From contig NZ_CP107853.1 in the NCBI RefSeq assembly GCF_036013525.1, positions 3,720,001 to 3,784,000 on the forward strand: a stretch of 64,000 nt of DNA. Direction: 5' to 3'. Numbering within the stretch: position 1 is the first letter of the stretch; each line of letters opens with the position of its first letter. Position numbers and translations under genes: made by a program. The notes below the pieces were generated by a model that saw nothing but the letters and a program-made list of their open reading frames with translations, was not told the origin of the DNA and ran no database searches. This document shows, one piece after another, positions 26,395 to 35,628 of the stretch. Source of the DNA: Nonomuraea sp. NBC_00507 (GTDB lineage: Bacteria > Actinomycetota > Actinomycetes > Streptosporangiales > Streptosporangiaceae).

Positions 26395-27558
26395 ATGTCT
26401 GAGCTTCGTAAAGGTCAGGTGCGGAACCTGGCGCTGGCCACGATGGCGTTCGCGATCACGTTCTGGGCGTGGAACCTGATCGGGCCACTGGCGGGGAGCT
26501 ACAGCAGGCGACTCGGATTGTCGCCGACGCAGACGTCGTTGCTGGTCGCGATCCCGGTGCTGGTCGGTGCTCTGGGGCGGATCCCAGTGGGGATGCTGGC
26601 CGACCGGCTCGGCGGGCGGCGCATGTTCGCCGCGGTCTGTTTCGTCTCGATCGTGCCCGTGCTGTCCGTCGGGTGGTCGGACTCGTACGGGTGGCTGCTG
26701 TTCTGGGGGTTTCTGCTCGGCATTCCCGGCACGTCGTTCGCGATCGGCATCCCCTTCGTGAACGCCTGGTACGAGCCCGCCCGCCGGGGCTTCGCGACCG
26801 GCGTGTTCGGGGCGGGCATGGGCGGGGCCGCGCTGTCGGCGTTCTGCACGCCGCGCCTGGTGGAGGCCTTCGGGCGCGGAGCTGCCCATGTGCTGATGGC
26901 GGCGCTGCTGGCGCTGACCGGCGTGATCATGCTGGGCGGCAGCCGCGACTCGCCCCGCTGGTCGCCCGCCACCGCCTCCGGGCCGGCCGCCCGGGAGGCG
27001 CTGCGCATCAAGGCGACCTGGCAGTGCGCGTTCCTGTACGCGGTCGCGTTCGGCGGGTTCGTGGCGTTCTCCACGTACCTGCCGACGTTGCTGGCGAACG
27101 TTTACCAGTTCGTTCAGACCGATGCCGGACTGCGTTCGGCCGGGTTCTCGATCGCGGCCGTGCTGTCCAGGCCGCTGGGCGGCACCGTCTCCGACCGGAT
27201 CGGGGCCGTGCGGGTATTGCTGATCGCGTTCGCCGGGATCGCGGTCATGGCGCTCGTCTTGGCGTGGCGGCCGCCGCTCGAGGTGCCTGCCGGGGTGAGC
27301 TTCGTACTCATGGCCTTCTTCCTGGGGCTTGGGACGGGCGGTGTGTTCGCGTTGGTGGCCAAGGTCGTCGAGGCCTCCAAGGTGGGCACGGTGACCGGTC
27401 TCGTCGGCGCGGCCGGAGGGCTCGGCGGGTACTTTCCGCCGCTCGTGATGGGCGTCGTCTACAGCGCCGCAGGGGCGTACACGATCGGGTACGTCTTGCT
27501 GACGGTGACGGCGTTGGTCGCGCTGGCGTACACGTGGCGGGCCTTCCGTGCCGTCTGA
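26395..27558 (+). CDS. narK: Nitrate/nitrite transporter, major facilitator family
   Basis: 387-aa 12-helix MFS protein. The first half has FWAWNLIGPLAG and ADRLGGRR (MFS loop motif), then the nitrate signature GVFGAGMGGAAL. The second half carries the paired signature GLVGAAGGLGGYFPPLVMG. These are the two Gly-rich nitrate/nitrite porter motifs that line the substrate path. It imports nitrate or exchanges nitrate and nitrite for the adjacent reductase. Confidence 0.95.
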   Translation: MSELRKGQVRNLALATMAFAITFWAWNLIGPLAGSYSRRLGLSPTQTSLLVAIPVLVGALGRIPVGMLADRLGGRRMFAAVCFVSIVPVLSVGWSDSYGWLLFWGFLLGIPGTSFAIGIPFVNAWYEPARRGFATGVFGAGMGGAALSAFCTPRLVEAFGRGAAHVLMAALLALTGVIMLGGSRDSPRWSPATASGPAAREALRIKATWQCAFLYAVAFGGFVAFSTYLPTLLANVYQFVQTDAGLRSAGFSIAAVLSRPLGGTVSDRIGAVRVLLIAFAGIAVMALVLAWRPPLEVPAGVSFVLMAFFLGLGTGGVFALVAKVVEASKVGTVTGLVGAAGGLGGYFPPLVMGVVYSAAGAYTIGYVLLTVTALVALAYTWRAFRAV

Positions 27559-27582
27559 CCGCGGGCGCCCTTCGGTGGAGTT

Positions 27583-27699
27583 GTGGACGGGGCAGTCGCG
27601 GGGGCGACGTGCCCTGGAGGGGTGGACGGGACAGCCTCGGGGGCGACGAGCCCTGGAGGTGCGCACGGGACAGCCATGGGGGCGACGTGCCCTGGCGGC
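27583..27699. repeat. Three tandem copies of a 39-bp unit
   Basis: Copies at 27583-27621, 27622-27660 and 27661-27699 share the core GGGGGCGAC-n-GCCCTGG. They lie between narK and the ABC exporter. The 39-bp period is a multiple of three, but no gene uses it. Confidence 0.75.
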
Positions 27700-27776
27700 G
27701 TTTCGGATGCTCAGGCCAGGCCGCGCGGGAAAACCGTTTGCTGGACCGGGGAACATCTTGTCAATCTTGTCGAGCT

Positions 27777-30023
27777 ATGCGCTCCCTTCCTGAGGCCGAT
27801 CCCGGCGTGCCCGACATCCGCAGCCCGCTCCGCTTTCTGTGGTGGACCGCGCGGCGGCAGGCGCCATCCCTGCTCGCGGGCATCGGCTACGCGACCCTGT
27901 GGTGGCTGGTGCAGGCCTTGATGCCGGCCGTGCTCGGGCAGGGCATCGAGGCCGTGACCGCCAAGGACACGCGGGCGCTGCTGATCTGGTCGTCGATTCT
28001 GTTCGGGCTGGGGTTGCTGCAGGCGTTCGGCGGAGTCATGCGGCACCGGCTGGCCGTCTACAACTGGCTGGCCGCCGCCTACCGCACCGTGCAGCTCACG
28101 GCCAGGCAGGCCGCCAGGCTCGGCGCCACGCTCCCTAAACGGCTCTCGACCGGCGAGGTCATCAGCGTCGGCAACTCCGACATCGCCCACATCGGCAGCT
28201 CCATGGACATTCTGCTGCGCGGCGCCGGCTCCGTCGTGGCGATCATCACCGTCACCGTGATCCTCATCTCGACCTCGCTGCCGCTCGGGCTGCTCGTGCT
28301 GTTCGGCGTGCCGCTCATGGCCGTCGCGGTCGGGCCGCTGCTCAGGCCCCTGCACCGGCGGCAGGCCAGGCAACGCGAGCTGACCGGCGAGCTGTCCACC
28401 AGAGCCGCCGACATCGTGGCCGGGCTGCGGGTGCTGCGCGGCATCGGCGGCGAGCAGGTGTTCGCCGAGCGTTACCGGGAGGAGTCGCAGCGGGCGCGGC
28501 AGGCAGGCGTGCGGGTGGCCCGGGTCGAATCGGTGCTGGAAGGCGCCCAGATCCTGCTGCCCGGCCTGCTCATCGCGGTCGTCACCGGCGTCGGCGCCTC
28601 CTTCGCCGTGGCCGGGGAGATCCCCACCGGGCAACTTGTCGCGTTCTACCTGTACGCGGTGTTCCTCATCGGCCCCATGCGCACGCTCACCGAGATGGCG
28701 GACAAGCTCACCAAGGGGCATGTGGCGGCCGGACGGGTGATCCGCATCCTGTCCCTGGAGCCCGAGGTCAAGGGCGGTCAGGGGAGCAGCCCGGGTGGGG
28801 TGCTGCGGGACTCGTACAGCGGGGTCACGGTGCAGCCGGGCATGCTCACGGCGGTGGCCGCGAACGCGCCCGAGGATGCCATCGCCATCGCCGACCGGCT
28901 CGGCCGCTACACCGTCGGGGACGTCATGTTCGGGGCGGCCGACCTCGGCACGTTGCCGCTGGATGAAGTCCGCCGCCGCATCCTCGTCGCCGACAACGCC
29001 GCCCGCCTCTTCACCGGCCGCCTGCGGGACGAACTGACCATCCGCACCGACCCGGCCCTGGGCACCGACCCGGCCCTGGGCGCCGACCCGGCCCTGGGCG
29101 CCGACCCGGCCCTGGGCGCCGACCCGGCCCTCCGCACCGAGCCGGCCCTGGGTGTCGATCCGGCCCTGGATGTCGATCCGGCCCGCCGCGTCGACCCGGC
29201 CCTCGGCACCGACGCTGGTCCAAGGCCGGACGCCCGCGATGCGGCTCCCGGCCGGATGCGAGCGTTCGTCCGGGCCGACACCCCTGCGCGGCGCGGCGCC
29301 TGGCCAGACGGCGGCGGGCCAGACGGCGGCGGGCCAGACGACGGCGGGTTGGACGGCGCCATCAGCCTCATCGATGGGGCCGACGGAGAGCCGACCGACG
29401 GAGGGCTGGCCGACGGAGGGCTGGCCGACGGACGGCTGATCGGTGGAGGGTCGGCCGACGGGCGGCTGGTCGATGGGCGGCTGGTCGATGGGCGGCTGGT
29501 CGATGGCCGGTTGGTCGACGGCGGGTTGGTCGACGGCGGGTTGGTCGACGGCGGGTTGGTCGATGGCGGGTTGGCCGACGGAGGGTGGAAGGTGCGGGAC
29601 GGCGAGGGCGCCGGCGGTGAGCGGATGCGCGAGGCGCTCTACACGGCCTGTGCGGACGACATCATCGAAGCCCTGCCCGACGGGCTCGACACGTGGGTGG
29701 CGGAGGCGGGCCGGGAGTTCTCCGGTGGACAGCAGCAGCGGCTGCGGCTGGTCAGGGCGCTGCTGGCCGATCCCGAAGTGCTCATCCTGGTCGAGCCCAC
29801 CAGCGCCGTCGACGCCCACAGCGAGGCCCGCATCGCCGAGCGCCTGGCCGCGAGCCGCGCCGGCAAGACCACGCTGATCTGCACCACCAGCCCGCTGGTG
29901 CTCGACCGAACGGACCACGTGATCTACATCGAGAACGGCCGGGTGCTCGCCGAGGGCACGCACCGGCAGCTGCTGGACAGCTCGCCTGAATACGCGGCGA
30001 CCGTCACTCGTGGAGAGGACTGA
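27777..30023 (+). CDS. ABC exporter subunit A with degenerate ATP site and repeat insertion
   Basis: 748-aa half-transporter. Residues 20-330 form a six-helix type-IV exporter membrane domain. The nucleotide-binding domain is abnormal. In place of Walker A it has VAANAPEDA near 360. Walker B reads VLILVEPTSAVD with Val for the Asp, and the switch His is replaced (CTTSPL). The signature FSGGQQQRLRLVRALL near 647 is intact. Residues about 422-605, between the Q-loop region and the signature, are an insertion of 18-bp and 15-bp DNA repeats (xDPALG and DGRLV/DGGLV peptides). It is followed after 3 bases by its partner. Substrate unknown. Confidence 0.85.
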   Translation: MRSLPEADPGVPDIRSPLRFLWWTARRQAPSLLAGIGYATLWWLVQALMPAVLGQGIEAVTAKDTRALLIWSSILFGLGLLQAFGGVMRHRLAVYNWLAAAYRTVQLTARQAARLGATLPKRLSTGEVISVGNSDIAHIGSSMDILLRGAGSVVAIITVTVILISTSLPLGLLVLFGVPLMAVAVGPLLRPLHRRQARQRELTGELSTRAADIVAGLRVLRGIGGEQVFAERYREESQRARQAGVRVARVESVLEGAQILLPGLLIAVVTGVGASFAVAGEIPTGQLVAFYLYAVFLIGPMRTLTEMADKLTKGHVAAGRVIRILSLEPEVKGGQGSSPGGVLRDSYSGVTVQPGMLTAVAANAPEDAIAIADRLGRYTVGDVMFGAADLGTLPLDEVRRRILVADNAARLFTGRLRDELTIRTDPALGTDPALGADPALGADPALGADPALRTEPALGVDPALDVDPARRVDPALGTDAGPRPDARDAAPGRMRAFVRADTPARRGAWPDGGGPDGGGPDDGGLDGAISLIDGADGEPTDGGLADGGLADGRLIGGGSADGRLVDGRLVDGRLVDGRLVDGGLVDGGLVDGGLVDGGLADGGWKVRDGEGAGGERMREALYTACADDIIEALPDGLDTWVAEAGREFSGGQQQRLRLVRALLADPEVLILVEPTSAVDAHSEARIAERLAASRAGKTTLICTTSPLVLDRTDHVIYIENGRVLAEGTHRQLLDSSPEYAATVTRGED
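29046..29225 (+). repeat. Ten tandem 18-bp units inside the ABC gene
   Basis: Units of the form (A/G)CCGACCCGGCCCTGGGC encode the hexapeptide (T/A/V)DPALG. The first six are nearly identical and the last four diverge. The frame is kept throughout. Confidence 0.9.
29397..29591 (+). repeat. Thirteen tandem 15-bp units inside the ABC gene
   Basis: Units such as GATGGGCGGCTGGTC and GACGGCGGGTTGGTC encode the pentapeptides DGRLV and DGGLV. The central units are identical or one base apart, implying recent slippage expansion. A short GGGPD-type repeat precedes them at about 29310-29355. Confidence 0.9.
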
Positions 30024-30026
30024 CCC

Positions 30027-31784
30027 GTGGCCCGTGACATTCTGCCGATCGCCGACCGGAAGCAGGTGCGCGCATACGCCCGGCGGCTGACGCTCAAATA
30101 TCCGCGCCAGCTCACCATTGCCCTTCTGCTGCACGGGCTGGCCGCAGTGGCCGGGCTGGTCGTGCCGTGGCAGCTGGGTGAGCTGGTCGAGGACGTCGAG
30201 CGCGGCGCCGAGGTCCACGTCACCCTGGTGGCCGCCGCCATCGGCGGGTTCCTGCTGCTGGAGGGCGTGCTCATGCGGTACGCCGTGCTGGCCTCCGCCC
30301 AACTCGGCGAGAAGGTCCTGGCCGAGCTGCGTGAGGAATTCGTGGACCAGGTGCTCGCCCTGCCGCTGTCCACGGTCGAGCGGGCCGGTTCCGGCGACCT
30401 GATCACCAGAACCTCCCGTGACGTGGACTCCCTGTCGCGCACGGTCCGGCACGCCGTGCCGGAGACGCTGATCGCGATGGTCACCTTCCTGATCACCATG
30501 GGCGCGCTGGTGCTGGTCAGTCCGCTGCTCATGCTTCCGATGCTGATCGCGGGGCCGGTCCTCTGGGTGGCCACCCGCTGGTATCTGAAGCGGGCGCGTG
30601 ACGGCTACCTGCGCGAGAACGCCGCATACGCCGACATGACCGAAGGACTGGCCGAGACCGTCGAGGGTGCCAGGGCCGTGGAGGCGCTGGGCCTCCAGGA
30701 GCGCCGCCGGGCGCGTACCGACGGCGACATCCGGAGCTCGTACGCGGCCGAGCGGTATACGCTCGGGCTGCGCGTCAGGTGGTATCCCGCCGTCGAGCTG
30801 GGCTACATCATCCCGGTGGTGAGCGCGCTGCTGGTCGGCGGCCTGTTCTACACCAACGGCTGGGTGACGCTCGCCCAGGTGACCGCCGCCGCGCTCTATG
30901 CCCAGCAGTTGATCGACCCGCTCGACAGGTTCCTGATGTGGATCGACGAGCTGCAGGTGGGCGGCGCGGCCATGGCGCGCCTCCTCGGCGTGGCCAACGT
31001 GCCCGAGGACCGCGTGCCCTCCTCCACACAGCCCTCGGGGGAGCTGCTGGAGGCCTCCGACGTCAGGTACGCCTACCGCGAGGGCCGCGACGTGCTGCAC
31101 GGCGTGTCGCTGACCGTGCAGCCCGGCGAACGGCTGGCCATGGTCGGGCCTTCCGGGGCGGGCAAGTCCACGCTGGGACGGTTGCTGGCGGGCATCCACG
31201 GGCCGCGCACCGGCTCGGTGAGCGTGGGCGGCGTGCCGCTCGTGGACCTGCCGCTGAACGACCTGCGGGGGCACGTCGCGCTGGTCACCCAGGAGCACCA
31301 CGTGTTCAAGGGCACCGTGCGCGACAACCTCCTGATCGCCCGGCCTCACGCCGACGACGCGGCGGTGCGCAAGGCACTGGAGGCGGTGGACGCGCTCGAC
31401 TGGGTGCAAGGGCTGCCTTCCGGGCTGGAGACGCAGGTCGGGTCCGGTGGGCTGGCCATCTCGCCTGCCCACGCCCAGCAGCTGGCACTGGCCAGGCTGG
31501 TGCTCGCCGACCCGCACACCCTGGTCCTGGACGAGGCCACCTCCCTCATCGACCCCCGGGCGGCCCGGCACCTGGAGCGTTCCCTGGCCGCCGTGCTGGA
31601 CGGGCGTACGGTGATCGCGATCGCGCACCGCCTCTACACGGCGCATGATGCCGATCGGGTGGCGGTTGTGGAGGACGGGCGGATCAGCGAGCTGGGTTCG
31701 CATGATGAGCTGGTCGCCGAGGGCGGGTCCTATGCCGCGCTGTGGTCCAGCTGGCACGGGACATCGACGGTCGCCCGGTCCTGA
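30027..31784 (+). CDS. ABC exporter subunit B with intact ATP site and degenerate signature
   Basis: 585-aa half-transporter with a GTG start 3 bases after subunit A. Six membrane helices span residues 25-320. Walker A GPSGAGKST is near 374-382, with Q-loop VTQEHHVF, Walker B TLVLDEATSLID and switch His in IAIAHRLYTA. The ABC signature LSGGQ is replaced by ISPAHAQQ near 479. It thus supplies the ATP-binding residues while subunit A supplies the working signature: one canonical and one degenerate site in the heterodimer. Exported substrate unknown; no regulator or biosynthetic gene is adjacent. Confidence 0.9.
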   Translation: MARDILPIADRKQVRAYARRLTLKYPRQLTIALLLHGLAAVAGLVVPWQLGELVEDVERGAEVHVTLVAAAIGGFLLLEGVLMRYAVLASAQLGEKVLAELREEFVDQVLALPLSTVERAGSGDLITRTSRDVDSLSRTVRHAVPETLIAMVTFLITMGALVLVSPLLMLPMLIAGPVLWVATRWYLKRARDGYLRENAAYADMTEGLAETVEGARAVEALGLQERRRARTDGDIRSSYAAERYTLGLRVRWYPAVELGYIIPVVSALLVGGLFYTNGWVTLAQVTAAALYAQQLIDPLDRFLMWIDELQVGGAAMARLLGVANVPEDRVPSSTQPSGELLEASDVRYAYREGRDVLHGVSLTVQPGERLAMVGPSGAGKSTLGRLLAGIHGPRTGSVSVGGVPLVDLPLNDLRGHVALVTQEHHVFKGTVRDNLLIARPHADDAAVRKALEAVDALDWVQGLPSGLETQVGSGGLAISPAHAQQLALARLVLADPHTLVLDEATSLIDPRAARHLERSLAAVLDGRTVIAIAHRLYTAHDADRVAVVEDGRISELGSHDELVAEGGSYAALWSSWHGTSTVARS

Positions 31785-31895
31785 GGACAGCTGGCCCGGA
31801 GGTGCGGGCACTGCCCGGTCCTGATGACAGCGGGCCCGTGAGGTGCGGGCACTGCCTGGTCCTGACGATAGCGGGCCCGTGAGGTGCGGGCACTG
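31774..31895. repeat. Three tandem copies of a 40-41-bp unit after the ABC genes
   Basis: Copies start at 31774, 31814 and 31855 with the unit C(C/T)GGTCCTGA-n-CGGGCCCGTGAGGTGCGGG-CACTGC, and a fourth partial copy follows at 31896. The first copy includes the stop codon of subunit B. Confidence 0.8.
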
Positions 31896-31927
31896 CCTGG
31901 TCCTGGACGATGACGATGGGTCGATGG

Positions 31928-33352
31928 TCAGCACTCTGCCGGGTGGGAGGGCAGGGTGCGGTCGGTGAAGTAGCGGTTGACGTGGGTGCGGGCGCACGCG
32001 TTGTTGCCGTAGAGCGTGTGGCCCGGCCCGTCATGGTAGATGGTGACGCTGCCCGGGACCTGGGACAGGACGCGGGCCACTGCGTCCGACTCGCCCCACG
32101 CGCCCGCGCCCAGCATGGGCGGCAGGCCCTTGGGGAGCGGGGCGGGCGGGTTGCTCACCGGCTGTGGCCAGCCGATGCAGCCCAGCGTCGCCGAGGCCAT
32201 GGTGTTGGCGGTGCCGGTGCTGGGAGCGAGGCGCAGCAGACGGCGAGTCGTGGCGGCGGCTTCCTTGAGGTTGGCGAAACGGGGCCAGTCTGCACATTCC
32301 GTCACACCGGTGGCCTGGTCGGGGTAGCGGGAGCCGCGAGACGGGACGAAGCCTGAGGCATCGCCCTTGGCGGCCTTGCGGATGGCCTCGGCCAGTCCGG
32401 GCCAGGCCGTGGAGCCCTGGCGGGCGTGGGACAGGGCGAAGGACTGCAGGTCGCGGGCCTTGTAGGCCACGTTGGCGGTCGTGGTGGGAATGGGCGTGCG
32501 GTCGGCTCGGGCGATCAGCTCACGCCAGAGGCCGGGGACGTCATCACAGCCGTTCGCGGCGCACCAGGTGAAGAAGCGTCGCATGGCCTGCTCGTTGGAC
32601 TTCGCCATTTCCTCCAGCTCGCCGGTCCAGTCGGCGGCGCTGTGGCTCCAGGTGCCGTCGAGGACCATCGTGCGGATCCGGCTGGGGAAGAGGCGGGCGT
32701 ATGCCTGGCCGTAGAAGCCGGCGTAAGAAGCGCCGTAGTAGTTGAGCGGCTGGTCGCCCAGGGCCTTTCTGATCGCCTCCATGTCTCTGGCCTGGTCCGC
32801 TGAGCTCATGTTGGCGAACAGCTCGGGGTCCTTGAGCCGGCATGCCTCGGCGTAGCCGCGGTTGGTGTCGGACAGGCGGCCGAAGTCGGCGTCGTCCCGG
32901 GGGAGGTCGGGGAGGGGAATGCGGGTCCAGACACAGGGCAGGCCGGTGCTGAGACCCTGGAACTGCTCGCCGTAGCCGCGGGTGTCCCAGGTGACGATGT
33001 CCATGCGCTTGCGGAGATCGGTCCACCAAGTCGAGGCGGCTGACTGGGTGATGGCGATGCCCGGGCCGCCGGGGCCGCCGTAGGCCACCAGGACAGATCC
33101 TTCCGAGGTGCCCGAGGATCTGAGCCGCCCCAGTTTGAGGGTGATCGTGCGGCCGTCGGGCTTCTTCCAGTCGGCCGGGACTCGCAGGTCGGCACACTCC
33201 ATGCCGATCTTGTCGTTGGGGCAGGGACTCCAGTCCTGGATGGTGGTCACCGTCTCGGCCGGTCTCACCGAGCGAGGTCCGGCCTGCGCCGCCGTCGCGG
33301 CCGGGACGCTCACAGTGAGCACGGAAAGGGTGATGAGGATGGGTTTCAGCAT
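31928..33352 (-). CDS. Exported alpha/beta-hydrolase, tripeptidyl aminopeptidase type
   Basis: 474 aa with an N-terminal signal peptide cleaved near VPAATAAQA. The alpha/beta-hydrolase core has the oxyanion region AYGGPGGPG, the nucleophile Ser in GASYAGFYG (about residue 207) and the late His in DGPGHTLYGNN. The C-terminal segment is the TAP-like domain typical of Streptomyces SlpD/SlpE and tripeptidyl aminopeptidases. Six or more Cys in the mature part fit an extracellular enzyme. It probably trims peptides outside the cell. Confidence 0.88.
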   Translation of the reverse strand: MLKPILITLSVLTVSVPAATAAQAGPRSVRPAETVTTIQDWSPCPNDKIGMECADLRVPADWKKPDGRTITLKLGRLRSSGTSEGSVLVAYGGPGGPGIAITQSAASTWWTDLRKRMDIVTWDTRGYGEQFQGLSTGLPCVWTRIPLPDLPRDDADFGRLSDTNRGYAEACRLKDPELFANMSSADQARDMEAIRKALGDQPLNYYGASYAGFYGQAYARLFPSRIRTMVLDGTWSHSAADWTGELEEMAKSNEQAMRRFFTWCAANGCDDVPGLWRELIARADRTPIPTTTANVAYKARDLQSFALSHARQGSTAWPGLAEAIRKAAKGDASGFVPSRGSRYPDQATGVTECADWPRFANLKEAAATTRRLLRLAPSTGTANTMASATLGCIGWPQPVSNPPAPLPKGLPPMLGAGAWGESDAVARVLSQVPGSVTIYHDGPGHTLYGNNACARTHVNRYFTDRTLPSHPAEC

Positions 33353-33476
33353 GGCGTTAACGATCGCGGACCGGCGGCCGCGGGCGCGTCAGACCAGGGT
33401 TTGGTTTTGCCGGGCGCCAAGTCCTACCACGGGTTGTCAGACCCAGACGGCGCCCGGCGATCGTGGCGGCGGCCGG

Positions 33477-35549
33477 TCAGGAGGTCACGCCCAGTGACTT
33501 CTTCAGGAAGTCGACCTGGAGCAGCAGCAGGTTTTCCGCCACGACCTCCTGGGGCGTCATGTGCGTGACGCCGGACAGCGGGAGCACGCTGTGCTGGCGA
33601 CCGGCCGCGAGCAGGGCCGACGACAGGCGGAGCGTGTGCGCGGCCACGACGTTGTCGTCCGCCAAGCCGTGGATCAACAGCAGCGGCCGATCGAGCTTGT
33701 CGGCGTCCGCGAACAACGAGGACTTCTCGTACACCTCGGGCTGCTCGTCCGGATGGCCCAGGTATCGCTCGGTGTAGCAGGTGTCGTACAGCCGCCAGTC
33801 CGTCACCGGCGCCCCAGCCACGGCCGCGTGGAACACATCGGGGCGTCGCAGCACCGCGAGCGCGGCCAAGAAGCCGCCGAACGACCAGCCGCGAATGGCC
33901 ACCTTCGTCAGGTCGAGGTCGTCGCCGTATTGCTCGGCCACGCCCTGCAGGGCGTCGATCTGGTCCTCGAGCGCCGGGGTCGCCAGGTCGCCCCGCACTG
34001 CCCGCTCGAAATCGGTGCCCCTGCCGGGGGTGCCGCGGCCGTCGGCTACGACGACGGCGAAGCCCTGCTCGGCGAACCACTGGCTCTCCAGGAACGCGCC
34101 CCTCCGGTTGAGCACCCGCTGCGCGTGCGGGCCGCCGTACGGGTCCATGAGCACCGGCAGCTTGCCCGAGCCCTGCTGGTGCCAGGAGGGCAGCACCACG
34201 GCGGTGGCCAGCTCCCTGCGGCCCGAGCGGCCGATCGAGACCCGCAGGTCGAGGCCGGGGCGCTCGGCGAAGGACGGGATCGGCACGGCCATGCCGTCGC
34301 GGCGCACCACCGTGGTCGACACGCCCTCGGTGTCGAGGCTCTGCTCGCTGAGCACGCCCACGCCACCCGCCATCCGCCCCGAGAACACCCCGGAACGGGT
34401 CGAGACCGGCAGCAGCGAGTGCCCGTCCCAGGTCCACAGCTGGATTTCGGTCGGGTCGCCGCTCGCGCTGAACAGCACGCTGTCGTGGTCGACGTCGAGC
34501 ACGGCCCGCACCTGGAGCGTCGGCGGCGTGACGGCGCGCTCGCCCACGAAGAGGCGGTGGCCGCCGTCGGAGCCGGCCACCCAGACCAGCGAACCGTCGT
34601 CCAGGTGAGCGGGCACGCCGGTGACGATGTCGACCCAGGCGGGGTCGTTGTCCTGGCGGACGAGGGTGGAGGCGCCGGTCGCCGGGTCGACCGTGAACAG
34701 CCGCATCGTCTTCTGGTCGCGGGTCAGCGTCACGATCGACAGCGCGTGGGTGTCCCAGACGGCCGTCGTCAGGTATTCCTCCGCGTACGGCACCGTGACC
34801 CGCGATCCGTCGAGCCCCAGCACGTAGAGCTCGGTGATCGCGTTGGGCGTGCCGGCGGCAGGGTAGCGCTGAGCGGTCGCGGGCCGGTCGGGATTGGCCG
34901 GGTCGGCGATGTGCCAGGTGCGCACCGGAGCCTCGTCCACCCGCTCCACCAGCAGCGCGTCGCCCGACGGCGCCCACCAGTAGCCGCGCATCCTGTCCAT
35001 CTCCTCAGCGGCGATGAACTCGGCCAGCCCGTACGTCACCGTCTCCGATTCCGGCGTGGCCAGCGCGCGGTCCTCGCCCGACACCAGGTCCTGGACGTGG
35101 AGCGCGCCTCCCGTCACGTAGGCGACACGTCGCCCGTCGGGGGACAGCCGGGGGTCGATGACCGCGCCCGGAGTGTCCAGCTTGCGGGCCCGGCCGGTGG
35201 CCAGGTCGACGACGTAGAGGCCGCCGGACAGGGCGAAGCAGGCGGTCGTCACGCCGGTGTCGGTGGCGTACGCGACCACGCCGCCCGCCGCCTCGCGGCT
35301 GCGCTCGCGCCTGGCCCGCTCCTCGGGCGGCAGGTCCTCGTCGTCGCCGTGGATCGCACGAGGGTCGACGACCAGGCGTTCGACGTGCGTTTCCGTGTCG
35401 AGCTCCCACAAGCACGTCACCGGGTCGGTGCCCGATCGCGTCCGCAGGAACACCACGCGGCCGCCGTCCGGCGAGATAGTGAAGCCCCTGGGCACCCCGA
35501 GGGTGAACCGGCGGGTCCTGGCAGACAGACGCGGAAAGCTCTCGCTCAT
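33477..35549 (-). CDS. S9-family prolyl oligopeptidase (dipeptidyl peptidase IV-like)
   Basis: 690 aa, no signal peptide. ATG at 35549 is chosen; the longer frame upstream overlaps the divergent mshB. Residues 1-430 form a DPP IV N-terminal beta-propeller with motifs such as [11 protein letters not shown] and [20 protein letters not shown], whose Glu pair is the DPP IV signature anchoring the substrate N-terminus. The C-terminal alpha/beta-hydrolase has Ser in GWSFGGF (about 553), Asp in GLADDNV (about 629) and His in GVTHM (about 662). It likely removes Xaa-Pro dipeptides in the cytoplasm. Confidence 0.93.
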   Translation of the reverse strand: MSESFPRLSARTRRFTLGVPRGFTISPDGGRVVFLRTRSGTDPVTCLWELDTETHVERLVVDPRAIHGDDEDLPPEERARRERSREAAGGVVAYATDTGVTTACFALSGGLYVVDLATGRARKLDTPGAVIDPRLSPDGRRVAYVTGGALHVQDLVSGEDRALATPESETVTYGLAEFIAAEEMDRMRGYWWAPSGDALLVERVDEAPVRTWHIADPANPDRPATAQRYPAAGTPNAITELYVLGLDGSRVTVPYAEEYLTTAVWDTHALSIVTLTRDQKTMRLFTVDPATGASTLVRQDNDPAWVDIVTGVPAHLDDGSLVWVAGSDGGHRLFVGERAVTPPTLQVRAVLDVDHDSVLFSASGDPTEIQLWTWDGHSLLPVSTRSGVFSGRMAGGVGVLSEQSLDTEGVSTTVVRRDGMAVPIPSFAERPGLDLRVSIGRSGRRELATAVVLPSWHQQGSGKLPVLMDPYGGPHAQRVLNRRGAFLESQWFAEQGFAVVVADGRGTPGRGTDFERAVRGDLATPALEDQIDALQGVAEQYGDDLDLTKVAIRGWSFGGFLAALAVLRRPDVFHAAVAGAPVTDWRLYDTCYTERYLGHPDEQPEVYEKSSLFADADKLDRPLLLIHGLADDNVVAAHTLRLSSALLAAGRQHSVLPLSGVTHMTPQEVVAENLLLLQVDFLKKSLGVTS

Positions 35550-35628
35550 GGCCCCAATCCTGCCACCGCCGGGCCCATGGCCGGGCCGGGGTCCGAGGAA
35601 CAGGACCCTGGTCGGTACGCTCGTGGCC

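Noticed and set aside
29046..29591. Possible CRISPR array
   Set aside because: Units are 15 and 18 bp with no spacers, in frame in a coding region; they are slippage repeats.
26469..30023. 1,184-codon version of ABC subunit A
   Set aside because: The 5' 430 codons are a shadow of narK; exporter similarity starts at ATG 27777.
27711..31997. 1,428-codon open frame on the minus strand across the ABC genes
   Set aside because: Antisense shadow of high-GC codon bias; the peptide is low-complexity H/G/R/Q/D-rich with no domain, while the plus strand has clear transporter motifs.
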